From assembly GCA_017311185.1 (NCBI GenBank), contig JAESUZ010002551.1:3844001-3908000 (forward strand): a stretch of 64,000 nt of DNA, given 5' to 3'. The DNA is from Proteles cristata cristata (lineage: Eukaryota; Chordata; Mammalia; Carnivora; Hyaenidae). The notes under the pieces are model-generated. The model searched no databases. It had not been told where the DNA came from and saw nothing but the letters and a program-made list of their open reading frames with translations. Shown here piece after piece: positions 46,960 to 57,300 of the stretch. Position numbers and translations under genes: made by a program. Numbering within the stretch: position 1 is the stretch's first letter; each line of letters begins with the position of its first letter.

Positions 46960-47442
46960 CATCAGCCACTCTGTTTTTCTCCACTTACTGGCAATTCATC
47001 ATAAATCTAAGCAAGCTGTGTCTTACCCTTATAAAAACTCACATTCTTGTACCTTGGCTTTGTCTTACAGCTCTTGTCAACTTTTAACCATTACATTTCT
47101 TTCTACATTCTAGTTTGCTGAGCTAACACTCCATGACCTGTTTGTGTCCCAATCATTCTTTGTTCCATTGCAGTCTATATTTCACAAAATCTGCTCTGGG
47201 TATAGCTACACCATTGTGTACAGAAAGACTTCCCTGACCCACTTCTGTGTTCTTATAGTATGGGTGCCTTCTGTGTTGATACTTCTTTTCACAGTGTACT
47301 TGAAAGGTAGATTTCTTTGTCTCTCATGCTCAAGAGAATATAAACTCCTAGAAGATATTAGAAATATTTTATTCAATTCCGAGCCCCCAGGACTCAGTTC
47401 AGTTCTTGTATAGAGTAGTCACTAAGTAAACATTTGTGGAAG
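46960..47442 (+). mobile_element. L2 LINE 3' part
   Basis: 'gaaagacttccctgacccac' (47222-47241) corresponds to the conserved L2 segment before the 3' UTR. 'aatataaactcctagaagat', 'ccccaggactcagttcagtt' and 'gtcactaagtaaacatttgt' are the 3' end in sense orientation. The left boundary is uncertain. Followed by a GGAA/GAAA-rich simple repeat (47444-47478). Confidence 0.65.
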
Positions 47443-47529
47443 AAAGGAGAGAAGGAAGAAAGGAAAGAAAGGAAGGAATGTTTCTATTATTTTGAATAAC
47501 TTAATTGTGAGTTAGGAGTAGGGACAAGA

Positions 47530-47763
47530 TGGGGCACCTGGGTGGCTCAGCTGGTTAAGGATCCGACTTTGGCTTAGGTCATGATCTCACAGTTCGTGTG
47601 TTGGAGCCCCGTATCTGGCTTTGTGCTGACCACTAGCTCAGAGCCTGGAGCCTGTCTTCAGATCCTGTGTCTCCTTCTCTCTCTGACCCTCCCCTGCTCA
47701 TGCTCTCTCTCTCTCAAAATAAATAAATAAATAAATAAAACATTAAAAAAATTTTTTAAGTCA
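47530..47763 (+). mobile_element. SINEC, first of a tandem pair
   Basis: 'ggggcacctgggtggctcag' head, (AAAT)n in the tail (47717-47740), end 'aacattaaaaaaattttt'. Perfect 11-bp target duplication tagggacaaga (47519-47529 and 47764-47774). Confidence 0.95.
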
Positions 47764-47774
47764 TAGGGACAAGA

Positions 47775-47975
47775 GACAGTTCTGGGTGGTTCAGTTGGTT
47801 AAGCATCTGACTTGGGCTCAGGTCATGATCTCATGGCTCGTGGGTTCAAGCCCCACATTGGGCTCTGTGCTGACATCTCAGAGCCTGGAGCCTGCTTCAA
47901 ATTCTGTGCCTCCCTCTCTCTCTCCCTCTTCCCCCCACATCAAAAATAATGAAACAGTAATAAATTTTTTAAAAA
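47775..47975 (+). mobile_element. SINEC, second of a tandem pair, head eroded
   Basis: Begins almost directly after the first copy's target duplication with 'gacagttctgggtggttcag', lacking the usual 'ggggcacc'. Body normal; tail 'tcaaaaataatgaaacagta'. The frame 47786-48004 is the SINE reading frame. Confidence 0.9.
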
Positions 47976-48789
47976 TGGGTAAGGGCAGGAGGATGAGCAA
48001 TTAAAATGAAATGTGTGAATGTCAGCTACATGTTCAAGACTATAGAATACTTAAGGAAGTGTATTACTATAGCAAGTAAATTGTTCTGTATGTCTAGATC
48101 CTCTCTAATGCTCAGATAATTACAGATGTTTGATAATCTGTTAGAAGCCGATATCCTGAAACTCTTTATGGCTCTATTCAGTTCAGTGTAAAAATAAAAT
48201 AAATGGCTTTCTTTGTTAAGCACTGTGCTAGAAACTGATGATCCTAAGATGACTAAAATGTTTTATCTCCCCTGAAGAGGTAAATGTATTTGTTAGGAAC
48301 AAGGCACAAAAAAAGAAAGATAGCTATGTTGATAATGAGAAGTAATATCATTTAGCCCCCACAGTTTGCCATCACTAAGTATAGCAAATCTTGGTTTTGG
48401 GAGAACTAAGGTGGAAATTACCAGTGGAGTACATTTGCTCCTCTCATCACTTGTCAAGATAGGCTGTTTAACAGGTTATGCTGTGTGAAAAGCATCTGTA
48501 AACACAGTTCTGGGGGGTAGATAGGGAGTTCTGGGTTTAAATAGCACATCATAAATCCCACTCTTTTTCTCTTCAAACAATCAAATCCAAGTATCCACAC
48601 ATCCCCAGAAATAAAGAAACACTTTCTCATTTTAGCTGTAAATTAATTCTGTCCTGCATAGAAAGGCTGGCCATGGTTGGGAGAAATTTAGGGGAAAGGT
48701 AACGAGGTGAATGCACATACCGAAATGACAGGAGAGTTGCTTTCCTAGTGCTCTGCCTGGGCAACTGGTAGATGTGAATGCCAATAATA
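47976..48789. other. Unassigned AT-rich DNA
   Basis: No gene or repeat recognised. Confidence 0.5.
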
Positions 48790-49000
48790 CAGTAACATTA
48801 GTTGCTATGAAAAGTTTACTGTAAGCCAGTCATTGTGTTAAGCGATTCACATATATAACCGTTAATGACATAACAATCCTGTAAAATGACAGTGATCCCT
48901 CATTATAGGTGAGAAGACTGAGGCTTAGGGAGTAAAAGCCATTGGCCAAAGTTTACATAAAGAGAAAATAGTAAAGCTCAATCAACCTGTCTCAAAAATC
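48790..49000 (-). mobile_element. MIR SINE (ancient)
   Basis: 'actgtaagccagtcattgtg', 'ttaagcgattcacatatata', 'cattataggtgagaagactg' and 'aggcttagggagtaaaagcc' follow antisense MIR from 3' end to core. Confidence 0.75.
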
Positions 49001-52000
49001 AGTGACCATAATTTTACAGGGTAGTCTATAGGGGAAGGTCAGCAAGGATTTGTGTTTTTATTTAGGACCAAATGTGCAAAAGAATCTGTTTGCTAATCCT
49101 AAAGTACAACTTTCTGGGTTTTGAGAACATCAAGGTCCTTGAAGAAAATATGAGAAGCAGTCTTGCTTCTCAACCCAGAAAGACTTGCTCTCTTTTAAGC
49201 ATCCTTCTTCTCTTTGTGCACATTTGTAGGGATTTCCAGGACTGGTTGGATAGCCTTGTGTTTTTTATTGCTCCCACGACCAATATTTGGCATCATGATT
49301 GACCTCCCCTCTTCTCAATAAGAAAACTCTAGAGACAAGATTGCTTAGTTCTTTCCAGCTGTGTTTAATTTTGGTTGTCATTCTGACAGATGTCAGGGAA
49401 ACTACTTGGCTTTCTTCCTGATCTCTTAAGCTTAAGAGGGGTCTAACTGAGGCCTGATTCTGATGATGAGCGGGCTGTCACATCTGTGAATGGAACCAAT
49501 GAGAAGAGTTAAATAGATGTTTAACAACTTAATGGTATACTATATGATATGATATTTATAATAAAATAAAATCATTGTAAAAAGAAGCAGTCCATTTCCT
49601 GAAGTGGTCACATGAACATATTCTACTATATCATATAGATGTAGATGTCAATATGAATATATCTATATGATAAACATATATATATACACACACAAGCTAA
49701 AGAACCACACATTTTATAAATAAATAGAAATTATCAAAATAAGTTGTATTTTTTTGGTATTCTCCTTAATCCTTTTGTTCAAAGAAACCAATTTCTACCA
49801 AGATCAATCTCTGTTTTTTCAGTTTCATTTAAAAAATCCTAATAGTCTTACTTAACCAATATTGGTTACTATCACACATTGTTAAGTGTTTCATTAAAGA
49901 AGGAAGAAACCTGGCCCCAGTTTTAGCTTAAATTTTTTAATTAAAACATAAAATTTAACACTTGGGCACACTATTTTTTAATGCTTAAAGTGTAAGTTTT
50001 TGCTATTTCTAGAGTAATGAGTGGTACCTCTTTTTCCTCCACTACATGTCTCTAGGTCTTGATATGTTTGTTATAGAACAAAATGAGAAAATTACAACAC
50101 TCAGTATTTTTGTGTCTGCCTCCTTTGCTCCCAAGTGACTGCAACTGCTCATTTTAGAGCACTATTCTGAAATCCCAATAATATAAGATAATTTAAAATG
50201 AGTATCCTATAATGTTTAAGAGAGAACAAAATGTATTTTATAGCTGATATTTTTCTTGATTATTATTTCAAAATTAGTTTGTTTCTGGGCTAAAAAAAAA
50301 AAAAGACTCCAGTAATATATTGGTTAACATATTGGTATTCTGGTTCCATGAAATGTTAAATAGGTACCATTGAAGAAAATAGATTTTATGAGAAGGAATT
50401 GAAAAATCTAGGTCAGTGCATATTGCATCCACTTCTTTCTCTGGTCATCTATAGTATACCAATTTTCCTTTTGAATGTCTAAACGGGCAATGTCATAGAA
50501 TGGGCTTTCTAAAAATAGTCAGCTCTAAATCTCTTTTCAAGAGGAGCTTCTTGATGATTCCATGGTCATGGAATACCCTTTGGGGGAATATTAGATTAAA
50601 CAGTCTTGAAACTTATGGGAAGTGAAGCTAATGCCAGTTTTGCATTAAAAATCCGTCTCTAGTCAATGCACAAAGTAATCCCGACACAGATTGATGAGCT
50701 TCTGTTTTATTAATAATCTTTACTTGCCTTACAAATAATTTCTGGAGTTTGTTCATGTCTGTAAACAAGAATATTAATAAGGGTATATGATTAGTTATTA
50801 TCAAAGATATTAAAATTGTATGTGTCACTGTTGGAATTTAAAGGTTTTTAGTTTAAGGATTTTTACTTCTTAAAAAAATAAGTTCAATTTTCTTTTGGTG
50901 ACACCATGGAACCCATAAAGACCCAGCTGTTCATCTCCTTCTATAGATTCCTAGTCCATGGATTCTTTAATCATCAAGATCTGAGACTAGATCTTCTACC
51001 TTTTCTGTAAATTATACACTGTGTGATCCCACATGAAGACCTGTAGGTTGTTAAAGCACCACTTGTGTATGGAGATAGTGACATGATAAATAGAGCTTAC
51101 CTAAATAGCTTTACCTTTTGTAACTCATATTTCTCTCAAGAAAATGATACCTGCTCTCCCTACCTCACAAGAATGTCAGAAAACAAAAATGAAAGGAATG
51201 CATTGTGTGTGAAAATGTTTTGTAAATTGCAAAGCAGTCTGCAAAGACAAGAAACTTCAATAATGATAATGATCATAATTCCCAATTGTATGTGATGGAT
51301 TCTGAAAAATTGAGCGGCTTATAAGTTAACCAGAGACAAAGCAATCTCTAGCTCAAATACATATTGTGTCAAGGCAAATGTTTACTTCAAAACATTATTC
51401 ATTTTGGGAAAACACTAGAGGAGATAAGTAAATATTGATATCGATTTTCAAAAGCTTTCTAAAAATTCAGAAATGAGCTCTTCAAGAAAGTATGAGAGTA
51501 AAAATAATTGAGTGGTGATTTTTTGGAGGGTCTTGGGTTTATTTTTTTTTGGACTATTTTTCTTCTTACAACATTCGAGGAGCACAATTCCCATAACAGT
51601 TTTTTCCCCAGTTATTGTATTGTTCAAGGTAGAGTTATTTTGAGTGAAAGTCTCTGAGGCACTGAAGAAAAAATACTGAAAGTGTCTCAATGATCAAGAT
51701 ATTTCCTTCTTGGGAAAGTTATATAGTACTTTTAAAAGTACAGGTCAGAATGTGTCTTTACACTCAATTTTGATTTTTATGTAACTTCCAGATATTTCTA
51801 CCCCAGCTAGATATCTGAGGAAGTAGTTAAGAGAAGAAAATGTAAACCCAGCTAACATGTAGTTCTTTTTGGTGCTGAAGGAAAGCCATAGTGTTATACT
51901 CCTGAATAACATACTTTTGGTTTATACAAATCACATATTTTATGTGGTCAAATCACATATGTTTTAATTTTAATTAATATATTTTAGGAAAAAAGATGTA

Positions 52001-52129
52001 ATGGTATTTTCTGATGATGAATCCAAGCAATTAAAAGTTAAAGATAAAAGAAAAATTGTCTAAAGTCCATTTTTATTTTGTCTACAAATATTTGTATTTA
52101 CTATGGTGAAATACCATAGCATTCAGGTT
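49001..52129. other. 3.1 kb of unassigned AT-rich DNA
   Basis: Contains TA/CA runs (49676-49694) and an A-run (50293-50304). Short frames at 49072-49302, 50628-50828 (minus), 51065-51295 and 51448-51690 (minus) show no domains. Confidence 0.45.
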
Positions 52130-52790
52130 TTCTTTAGAAAAAATGGGATCATACTATGTATATGTTTTCATAACTTTTGGCACTTAAATATTTTTGTGGA
52201 CATATTTATGGACATGATAACTACACATTGTAGTATTTAGTATTTTCATAATATTGCATTGTATTAAATATTATAATTTTTAACCAATTCTAGTTGTTTG
52301 TCATTTAAGTTCTTTTTTTTTCATAGTATAAAAAGTACTTTGATGAACATTGCCAAACTACCATTTTTGTATATTACAGAGTTATTTTTTCCAGGTTCAA
52401 GCCCTAAGATGTGCAGTTGTTAAGCTTAGTCAAAATGTAGCACTTATAAAAAATAAATCATATTTCTAGATCTCCTTTGTGAAAATGTAGCAATTTTCTC
52501 TGCTACAAAAGTGTATGGAAATGCCCTTTTGCCCATCTGTGTATCATTATGAATATGTTAACAGACATCTTTTTTTTCCTTCCCCAGTCTGATACATAAG
52601 AAAAAAAAAACTGTTGTTTATTTATTTCAGTCTGAATTTATTTTATTAATAATGAGGTCAGCCATCTTTTCATGTATTTATTGGTCATTCCTTTTCTCTT
52701 GTGCAGAATACGTTAATGCCCCCTCCGTTTTCATAGACTTTGTTTATACTTTTCTACTGGATATTAGCATTTTGTAATTAAAGATATTTT
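52130..52790 (-). mobile_element. L1 LINE fragment, very old
   Basis: Antisense ORF2 text in the order 'gggatcatactatgtatatg', 'tactttgatgaacattgcca', 'tattacagagttattttttc' and 'catcttttcatgtatttatt' followed by 'ggtcattcctttt' (52667-52692) matches the part before the ORF2 stop in old mammalian L1s. Heavily diverged, no reading frame. Confidence 0.6.
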
Positions 52791-53129
52791 CTGAGTCTCT
52801 TTATTTTCTACTAAATACTGAAATGCCTGTATTTTCTACTAAATAACTAAATCATCTTTGCGTTTGATGCATCATTAGAAAGTACGCATTTATCTCTGAA
52901 ACTAACTCTCTTGTTAGAAGTAGTAGGAGTAAGATCGGAGCCTTCCAAAGAGAGTCGGAGGCACTGAAATGAGAACTTCATAATCGAGTCGTATCTGTGG
53001 TTTTTAAGTGGTTGGTGCCAAGTGAGAGCAGCTGTGCCCACATTTGGCTGTTTTCTGAGTGTGGTCTGAGCCCTCCTTGCAGCAAATTTCACTGTAGCGC
53101 CATCTATACCTGATTCTTGGACACTGCAC
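52791..53129. other. Unassigned segment with a cluster of CpGs
   Basis: 52858-53099 carries about eight CpGs (e.g. tttgcgtt, gtacgcat, gatcggag, gagtcgga, aatcgagtcgta, gtagcgcc) although the surroundings are CpG-poor and no young SINE is present. It also holds an 81-codon minus-strand frame (52847-53092) without recognised domains. A conserved regulatory element is possible, but the sequence alone does not show it. Confidence 0.3.
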
Positions 53130-53458
53130 CCCCATTACTTCCAGGGACAGGCCTAGGAACCTTCATTTAATCACTAGGTGTTTCTTTTTCTCTTTTTTCA
53201 GCTTTTTTTTTTTTTTTTTTTTGAGAGAGAGAGAGAGAGCAAGGAAGCATGAGTGAAGGAAGGGCAGAGAGAGAAGGAATCACAGAATCTGAAGCAGGTC
53301 CAGGCTCTGAGCTGTCAACAGAGGGCCTGATGCAGGACTTGAATTCATAAACTGTGAGATCATGACCTGATCCACCATCAGACACTTAACCTCCTGAGCT
53401 ACCCAGGTACCCCCATCTCTAGGTGCTTCTTATACGTGCTGAAGTTTGAGAGCGCCTG
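53130..53458 (+). mobile_element. MER5-like DNA transposon fragment, split by a SINEC
   Basis: 'caggcctaggaaccttcatt', 'taatcactaggtg' left of the SINE and 'aggtgcttcttatacgtgct', 'gaagtttgagagcgcctgg' right of it fit the right half of MER5-type hAT elements in sense orientation. Confidence 0.6.
53187..53415 (-). mobile_element. SINEC (CAN SINE)
   Basis: 20-bp T-run, (GA)n, 'gaatctgaagcaggtccagg', inverted head 'gagctacccaggtacccc'. Target duplication tcactaggtgtttctt (53171-53186) and tctctaggtgcttctt (53416-53431), 14 of 16. Confidence 0.92.
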
Positions 53459-54037
53459 GTTTTGTTAATATTTGAATATTAGTCTCTGCATATTTTCAAG
53501 ACAGTACTATCAAAAGGGATCTTTTAAAAGCTGTTATTTTGCTTTTTGTTTTTTTTTAATCTTTAGTCACATTCCATTATATTTGAAGTTTTAAAGAGAG
53601 ACTGTCTCATCTATTAAAAACTTGAAGAAGTTCAAGTAACTCAGCAAAGTGATAACTCTTTGTGGGATGAGAACTAAACAGAATTGTATTTTCTTGGGTC
53701 ATTATGGCTTCCATTATGTCTGGAGTTAAAATCAATAGTCAGTTTCCAAAAATTCCATTGGTTTACACATTGGATATAATTATCTACTTCACTCAGTTAC
53801 ATGACATTAGGTCTTTATCCTTATTTTAATATTGTTATTTCATGTTTATCATTTATTAAAAATGACCACAAGTCATTTGGGAAACAGGAAAGGAACGGAA
53901 ATAAATGTGCTGTACTCAAGAAAACTAATGTAATAGAATCTTCTCAGAAACAGAGCAGAAACGTATCTTTTCTTTCTAGTCAGATTCTGGATCTCCAATA
54001 TGGAGAATAATATAGTAGATGCCAGACTCGTATGTAA
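53459..54037. other. Unassigned AT-rich DNA
   Basis: Nothing recognised; frame 53801-54010 has no protein features. Confidence 0.5.
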
Positions 54038-54283
54038 GTGGTAGCTAACGCTTTCTGAGTGCTTGTTGTATGCTAGGAACTGCGCTAAGACATTGATATG
54101 TATTATACCCCCAAATTATTTGATGAGGTTAAATATTACCACCCATCAGAGTCCCCATCCACAGATTAGGGTCACAGGCATGGGGAATTTCCGTAACTTC
54201 CTCATGATTATTTGGCAGGTTGGTGGCAGAGCCAGGAGTTGAACCCAGGTCTGTCACCTGGGGCTCCAGGACATGTGCTCTTG
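54038..54283 (-). mobile_element. MIR SINE, main part (host of the HSPD1 retrocopy)
   Basis: 'ctgagtgcttgttgtatgct', 'aggaactgcgctaagac', 'ggtggcagagccaggagttg', 'aacccaggtctgtcacctgg' and 'ggctccaggacatgtgctct' form a good antisense MIR. It stops abruptly at the T-rich tail of the HSPD1 pseudogene. A short candidate continuation (aaaccatactaggtacctt) lies at 56481-56499. Confidence 0.8.
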
Positions 54284-54657
54284 CTTTTTTGTTTTGTTTT
54301 GTTTTCTGTTTTTAACTTTAAACAAATTTTAATTACCCCAAGGTTGTAACATAATTGGATATTTAGCTACTTTCTACACAATTATTCTTGCTTTCCATAG
54401 AGAGGCTGCTTCTTAGGTTTTCATCTGAGGATGGCAAGCACTAAAATCCTGATTTTAGCAAAGTGGTCATAAAAATGCCCCAGTGATTTGTGTTGAAAGT
54501 GATACGTTGGTACATGGCTCTTGCATTCAGTTAACAGGAGTATACAAATGTGTTTTCATTTAAAAACCCAAAATTATCTGTAGGCATGGACAGTGACAGC
54601 AGCAAACCACTAAATGTCGTCAATTGAAACCAGGAACTGATGGTGAGAGTGACTTTT

Positions 54658-54824
54658 TAAACTTTTAGAGAGAGAATGTGAAGAGAGGAGAGTGCAAGAA
54701 AATTTTAAGCAGACTCCACACTCAGTGTGGAGCCTGACTCAGGGTTTGATCCCATGACCCTGGGATCATGACCTGTGCTGAAGTCAAGGAGTATGACACT
54801 CAACTGAGTGAGCTCCCCAGGCAC
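54658..54824 (-). mobile_element. SINEC, older subfamily, inside the HSPD1 pseudogene 3' UTR
   Basis: 'aagcagactccacactcagt', 'gtggagcctgactcagggtt', 'ccctgggatcatgacctgtg', then 'gagctccccaggcac'. This is the older CAN SINE type. Flanks gtgagagtgactttt (54643-54657) and gtgtatgatgatttt (54825-54839) both correspond to one UTR segment and form a diverged target duplication. Confidence 0.82.
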
Positions 54825-55502
54825 GTGTATGATGATTTTCTTAAACATCAGTCAGCCTTTTCCTCAGTCATTTCTTTCAGCTGACATCTCTGAAGTTGTT
54901 GTTGAGGAGCACTGCCTTGAGCTTCCTCTCACTATTCATTAATAATAATAAAGTGCTATTCCAGGAATTAGAACATGTCACCTCCCATGCCATTCCAGGG
55001 TGCTTCTCTTAAGGAATTCTGGTGACTACAGCTTCTGCTGTAGTTAACTGAGAGGCCACTCCAGGAGGATCCAATAAAGCAGTTCTTATAAATGTAGTTG
55101 GGTCAGTGATTCCTTTTCCCACCATATTCCCCAAATCTTCAAGCATAGTGTCATGGCCAACCTCTGAGGAACTTTGTATAATTTTCTCAACTATCAGCGA
55201 TCCTTCAACACCTGCATTCTTAGCAATGGTCATTGTAGGTACGTTGTGTGTTCTTTTAATAATAATCTGTACAAACCTTTTGAACTTCATTAGTGGAGTT
55301 ATTGAATCCTAGGCTGGAATACACTAAAGCAGGCCGCAACCCCCTCCCAGAACAATGCCTTCTTCAATAGCATCTCCTACAACCTTGAGGACAACTCTAC
55401 CTCTTTCTTCTTAGTCATTTCACCATCACTTGTCCAACCAGCCTTCAGCACAGCTGCTCGGTCTGAGAGTTTTGCCAGGCATTCATTGAGCTTTTCCTTT
55501 TC

Positions 55503-55738
55503 TTTTTTTTAATAAAATTTTAAAAATGTTTTTATTTCTGAGAGAAAGAGAGAGGGAAAACATGAGCAAGGGAGGGTCAGAGAAAGAGGGAGACACGGAA
55601 TCCGAAGTAGGCTCCGGGCTCTGAGCTAGCTGTCAGCACAGAGCCCGATGTGGGGCTCAAACCCATGAACCGTGAGATCATGACCTGAGCCGAAGTTGGA
55701 CGCTTAACTGACTGAGCCACCCAAACACCCCTCATTCA
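55503..55738 (-). mobile_element. SINEC, left member of a pair inside the HSPD1 pseudogene
   Basis: 'taaaaatgtttttatttctg', 'agggtcagagaaagagggag', 'gagctagctgtcagcacaga', inverted head 'gagccacccaaacacccc' ending about 55731, then 7 bp of linker. The duplication gagcttttccttttc/gagcttttcattttc (55488-55502 and 55951-55965) brackets both SINEs together. Confidence 0.92.
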
Positions 55739-55950
55739 TAAATTTTTTTAATGTTTATTTATTTTTGAGAGAGAGACAGAGCTTAAGCAACATAGGTCCA
55801 GAGAGAGGGAGACACAGAATCTGAAGCAGGCTCCAGGCTCTGAGCTAGCTGTTAGCACAGAGCCTGATGTGGGGCTTGAACCCACTATCAGTGAGATCAT
55901 GACCTGAGCCAAAGTCAGCCACTCAATTGACTGAGCCACCCAGGCGCCCC
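55739..55950 (-). mobile_element. SINEC, right member of the pair inside the HSPD1 pseudogene
   Basis: 'ttaatgtttatttatttttg', 'gagctagctgttagcacaga', inverted head 'gagccacccaggcgcccc' ending at 55950, directly followed by the right copy of the 15-bp target duplication. It is therefore likely the first of the two to land, with the left copy later entering its tail. The minus frame 55748-55939 belongs to it. Confidence 0.93.
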
Positions 55951-56478
55951 GAGCTTTTCATTTTCATATTCACTAATTGTGATATTTGACTGTTTGATAT
56001 ATTTCTTGAATATCTTTTTTCAATTTGACAGTTGTCACTTTTTTCTTTTAAGAGCATAGCATCATCTTTGGTCACAATGACCTCTTTAACTTATATTAAG
56101 TTGTGAGTCTGAACATCTTCAAGATTTAGAGTCAGTTCTTCTTCAAGCACTGTGCCACCAGTAGCAATAACCATGTCTGTAAGCTGTTTCTTTCTATTGT
56201 CTCCAAAACCTGAAACTTTGGCTACTACAACCTGACGACTAACTTTGAGCTAATTTCAAAATGAATGCACTCAGAGCTTCTCCATCAATGTCTTCAACAA
56301 TTATGACCAAGGGCTTATGGTGAGCATTGGCAATTTCAGGTGAAAGCACAATGGACTAGACACTAGAAATTTTTCTTTCATTCGATAAAACATGCATCTT
56401 GGAGTTCACATTTCTGACCCTTTGATATATTAATAAAATATGGAGAAATATGACCTTGATCAAACTTCATGCCTTCAA

Positions 56479-56505
56479 GAAACCATACTAGGTACCTTAT
56501 ATCTT
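56479..56505 (-). mobile_element. Possible MIR 5' remnant beyond the HSPD1 pseudogene
   Basis: 'aaaccatactaggtacctt' resembles the inverted first bases of MIR expected to follow the 'tgtgctctt' that ends the left part at 54283. Very short, so the assignment rests mostly on the nested layout. Confidence 0.4.
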
Positions 56506-57126
56506 GAGATGTTATGAAATAGATTCCAGTGGCATTAGTATCTGATTTTTACCAAGGGAAGTCAAAAACCAAAAGATTAACTGGAAGGGCATACCTGCCC
56601 ATAAAGTAAAGAGGATGGGGTTGCATTTCAACGGCAGGGGTGGGGGAGTCCTTTATCCTGGGGCAGCCTGAGCAATTCATCTGGCATTCTGAAGCAATTC
56701 ATCTGGCATTCTGAAGAGACATGTCCGTGGAGGATGACCTCAACCACAAGGGACCCAGGAGAGGAGCAGGTAGTCCAGGTGGAAAAGCAGCCTACTGGAG
56801 GAGGCACTGACTTATGAAGGGACTTGTAATATAGAAGGTGACTTAGAGAAAGTACCTCTGAAAGCAACACAAATACATCCAGGAAGGAAACAGAGACTAT
56901 ACACCTACCCTGGAGAATACTCTGATACAGCTAATAACTGCACCAGCTGTGTATGGCCTTGAAGATTCTCTTCAAAAATACCTCCGTGAAGAAGGAAGGA
57001 AGTGAAATGAATAACAGAGAAGAAGTATCTTCATCGACAGTTGTACCAGGCTGGGCCTGGTCCAAGCTGGGGAGAGGGGGAAAAAAAACTTAAAACACCG
57101 AATATTTTCAATAAGAAAGAAGTGCA
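56506..57126. other. Unassigned DNA with a 22-bp perfect tandem duplication
   Basis: The unit beginning 'agcaattcatctggcatt' occurs twice in direct contact (56671-56692 and 56693-56714). The rest is moderately GC-rich and unassigned. Confidence 0.6.
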
Positions 57127-57300
57127 GGGGCACCTGGGTGGCTTAGTAGGTTCAACATCTGACTCTTGATTTCAGCTGAGGTCATGATTTCTTGGTTCAC
57201 GTCAGGCTCTGCGCTGACAGGGCAGAACCTGCTTGGGATTCTCTCACTCCTTCTCTCTTTGCCCTTCCCCTCCTCAAAAATAAATAAATAAGCATTTAAA
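57127..57300 (+). mobile_element. SINEC, older subfamily with internal deletion
   Basis: 'ggggcacctgggtggcttag' head with 'ctgactcttgatttcagctg'. The segment after 'cttggttcac' lacks the usual B-box continuation (deletion of about 10-15 bp). 'gcttgggattctctcactcc', tail 'caaaaataaataaataagca'. Confidence 0.9.

Larger units (their letters stand above)
54284..56478 (-). pseudogene. HSPD1P: HSPD1 (HSP60 chaperonin) processed pseudogene, 5'-truncated, with SINE insertions
   Basis: Minus-strand retrocopy of the mitochondrial chaperonin mRNA. From right to left it covers roughly residue 235 to the C-terminus, then the whole 3' UTR, then a T-rich run (54284-54313) that is the old poly(A) tail. There are no introns. 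The frame 55009-55290 still reads [20 protein letters not shown] and [21 protein letters not shown] stop then replaces the Lys after the RIP tripeptide, and the C-terminal Gly/Met repeats are reduced to about one unit. Upstream coding text (e.g. the antisense of [12 protein letters not shown], 56295-56330) has indels and stops. SINECs at 54658-54824, 55503-55738 and 55739-55950 interrupt it. It cannot make a chaperonin. The symbol is descriptive only; no locus number is implied. Confidence 0.93.

Noticed and set aside
55009..55290. Open frame similar to HSP60, as a possible real gene
   Set aside because: It is intronless, followed by an in-frame stop in place of a conserved Lys, lacks the N-terminal half, is split from the rest by SINEs and ends in an old poly(A) tail: a processed pseudogene.
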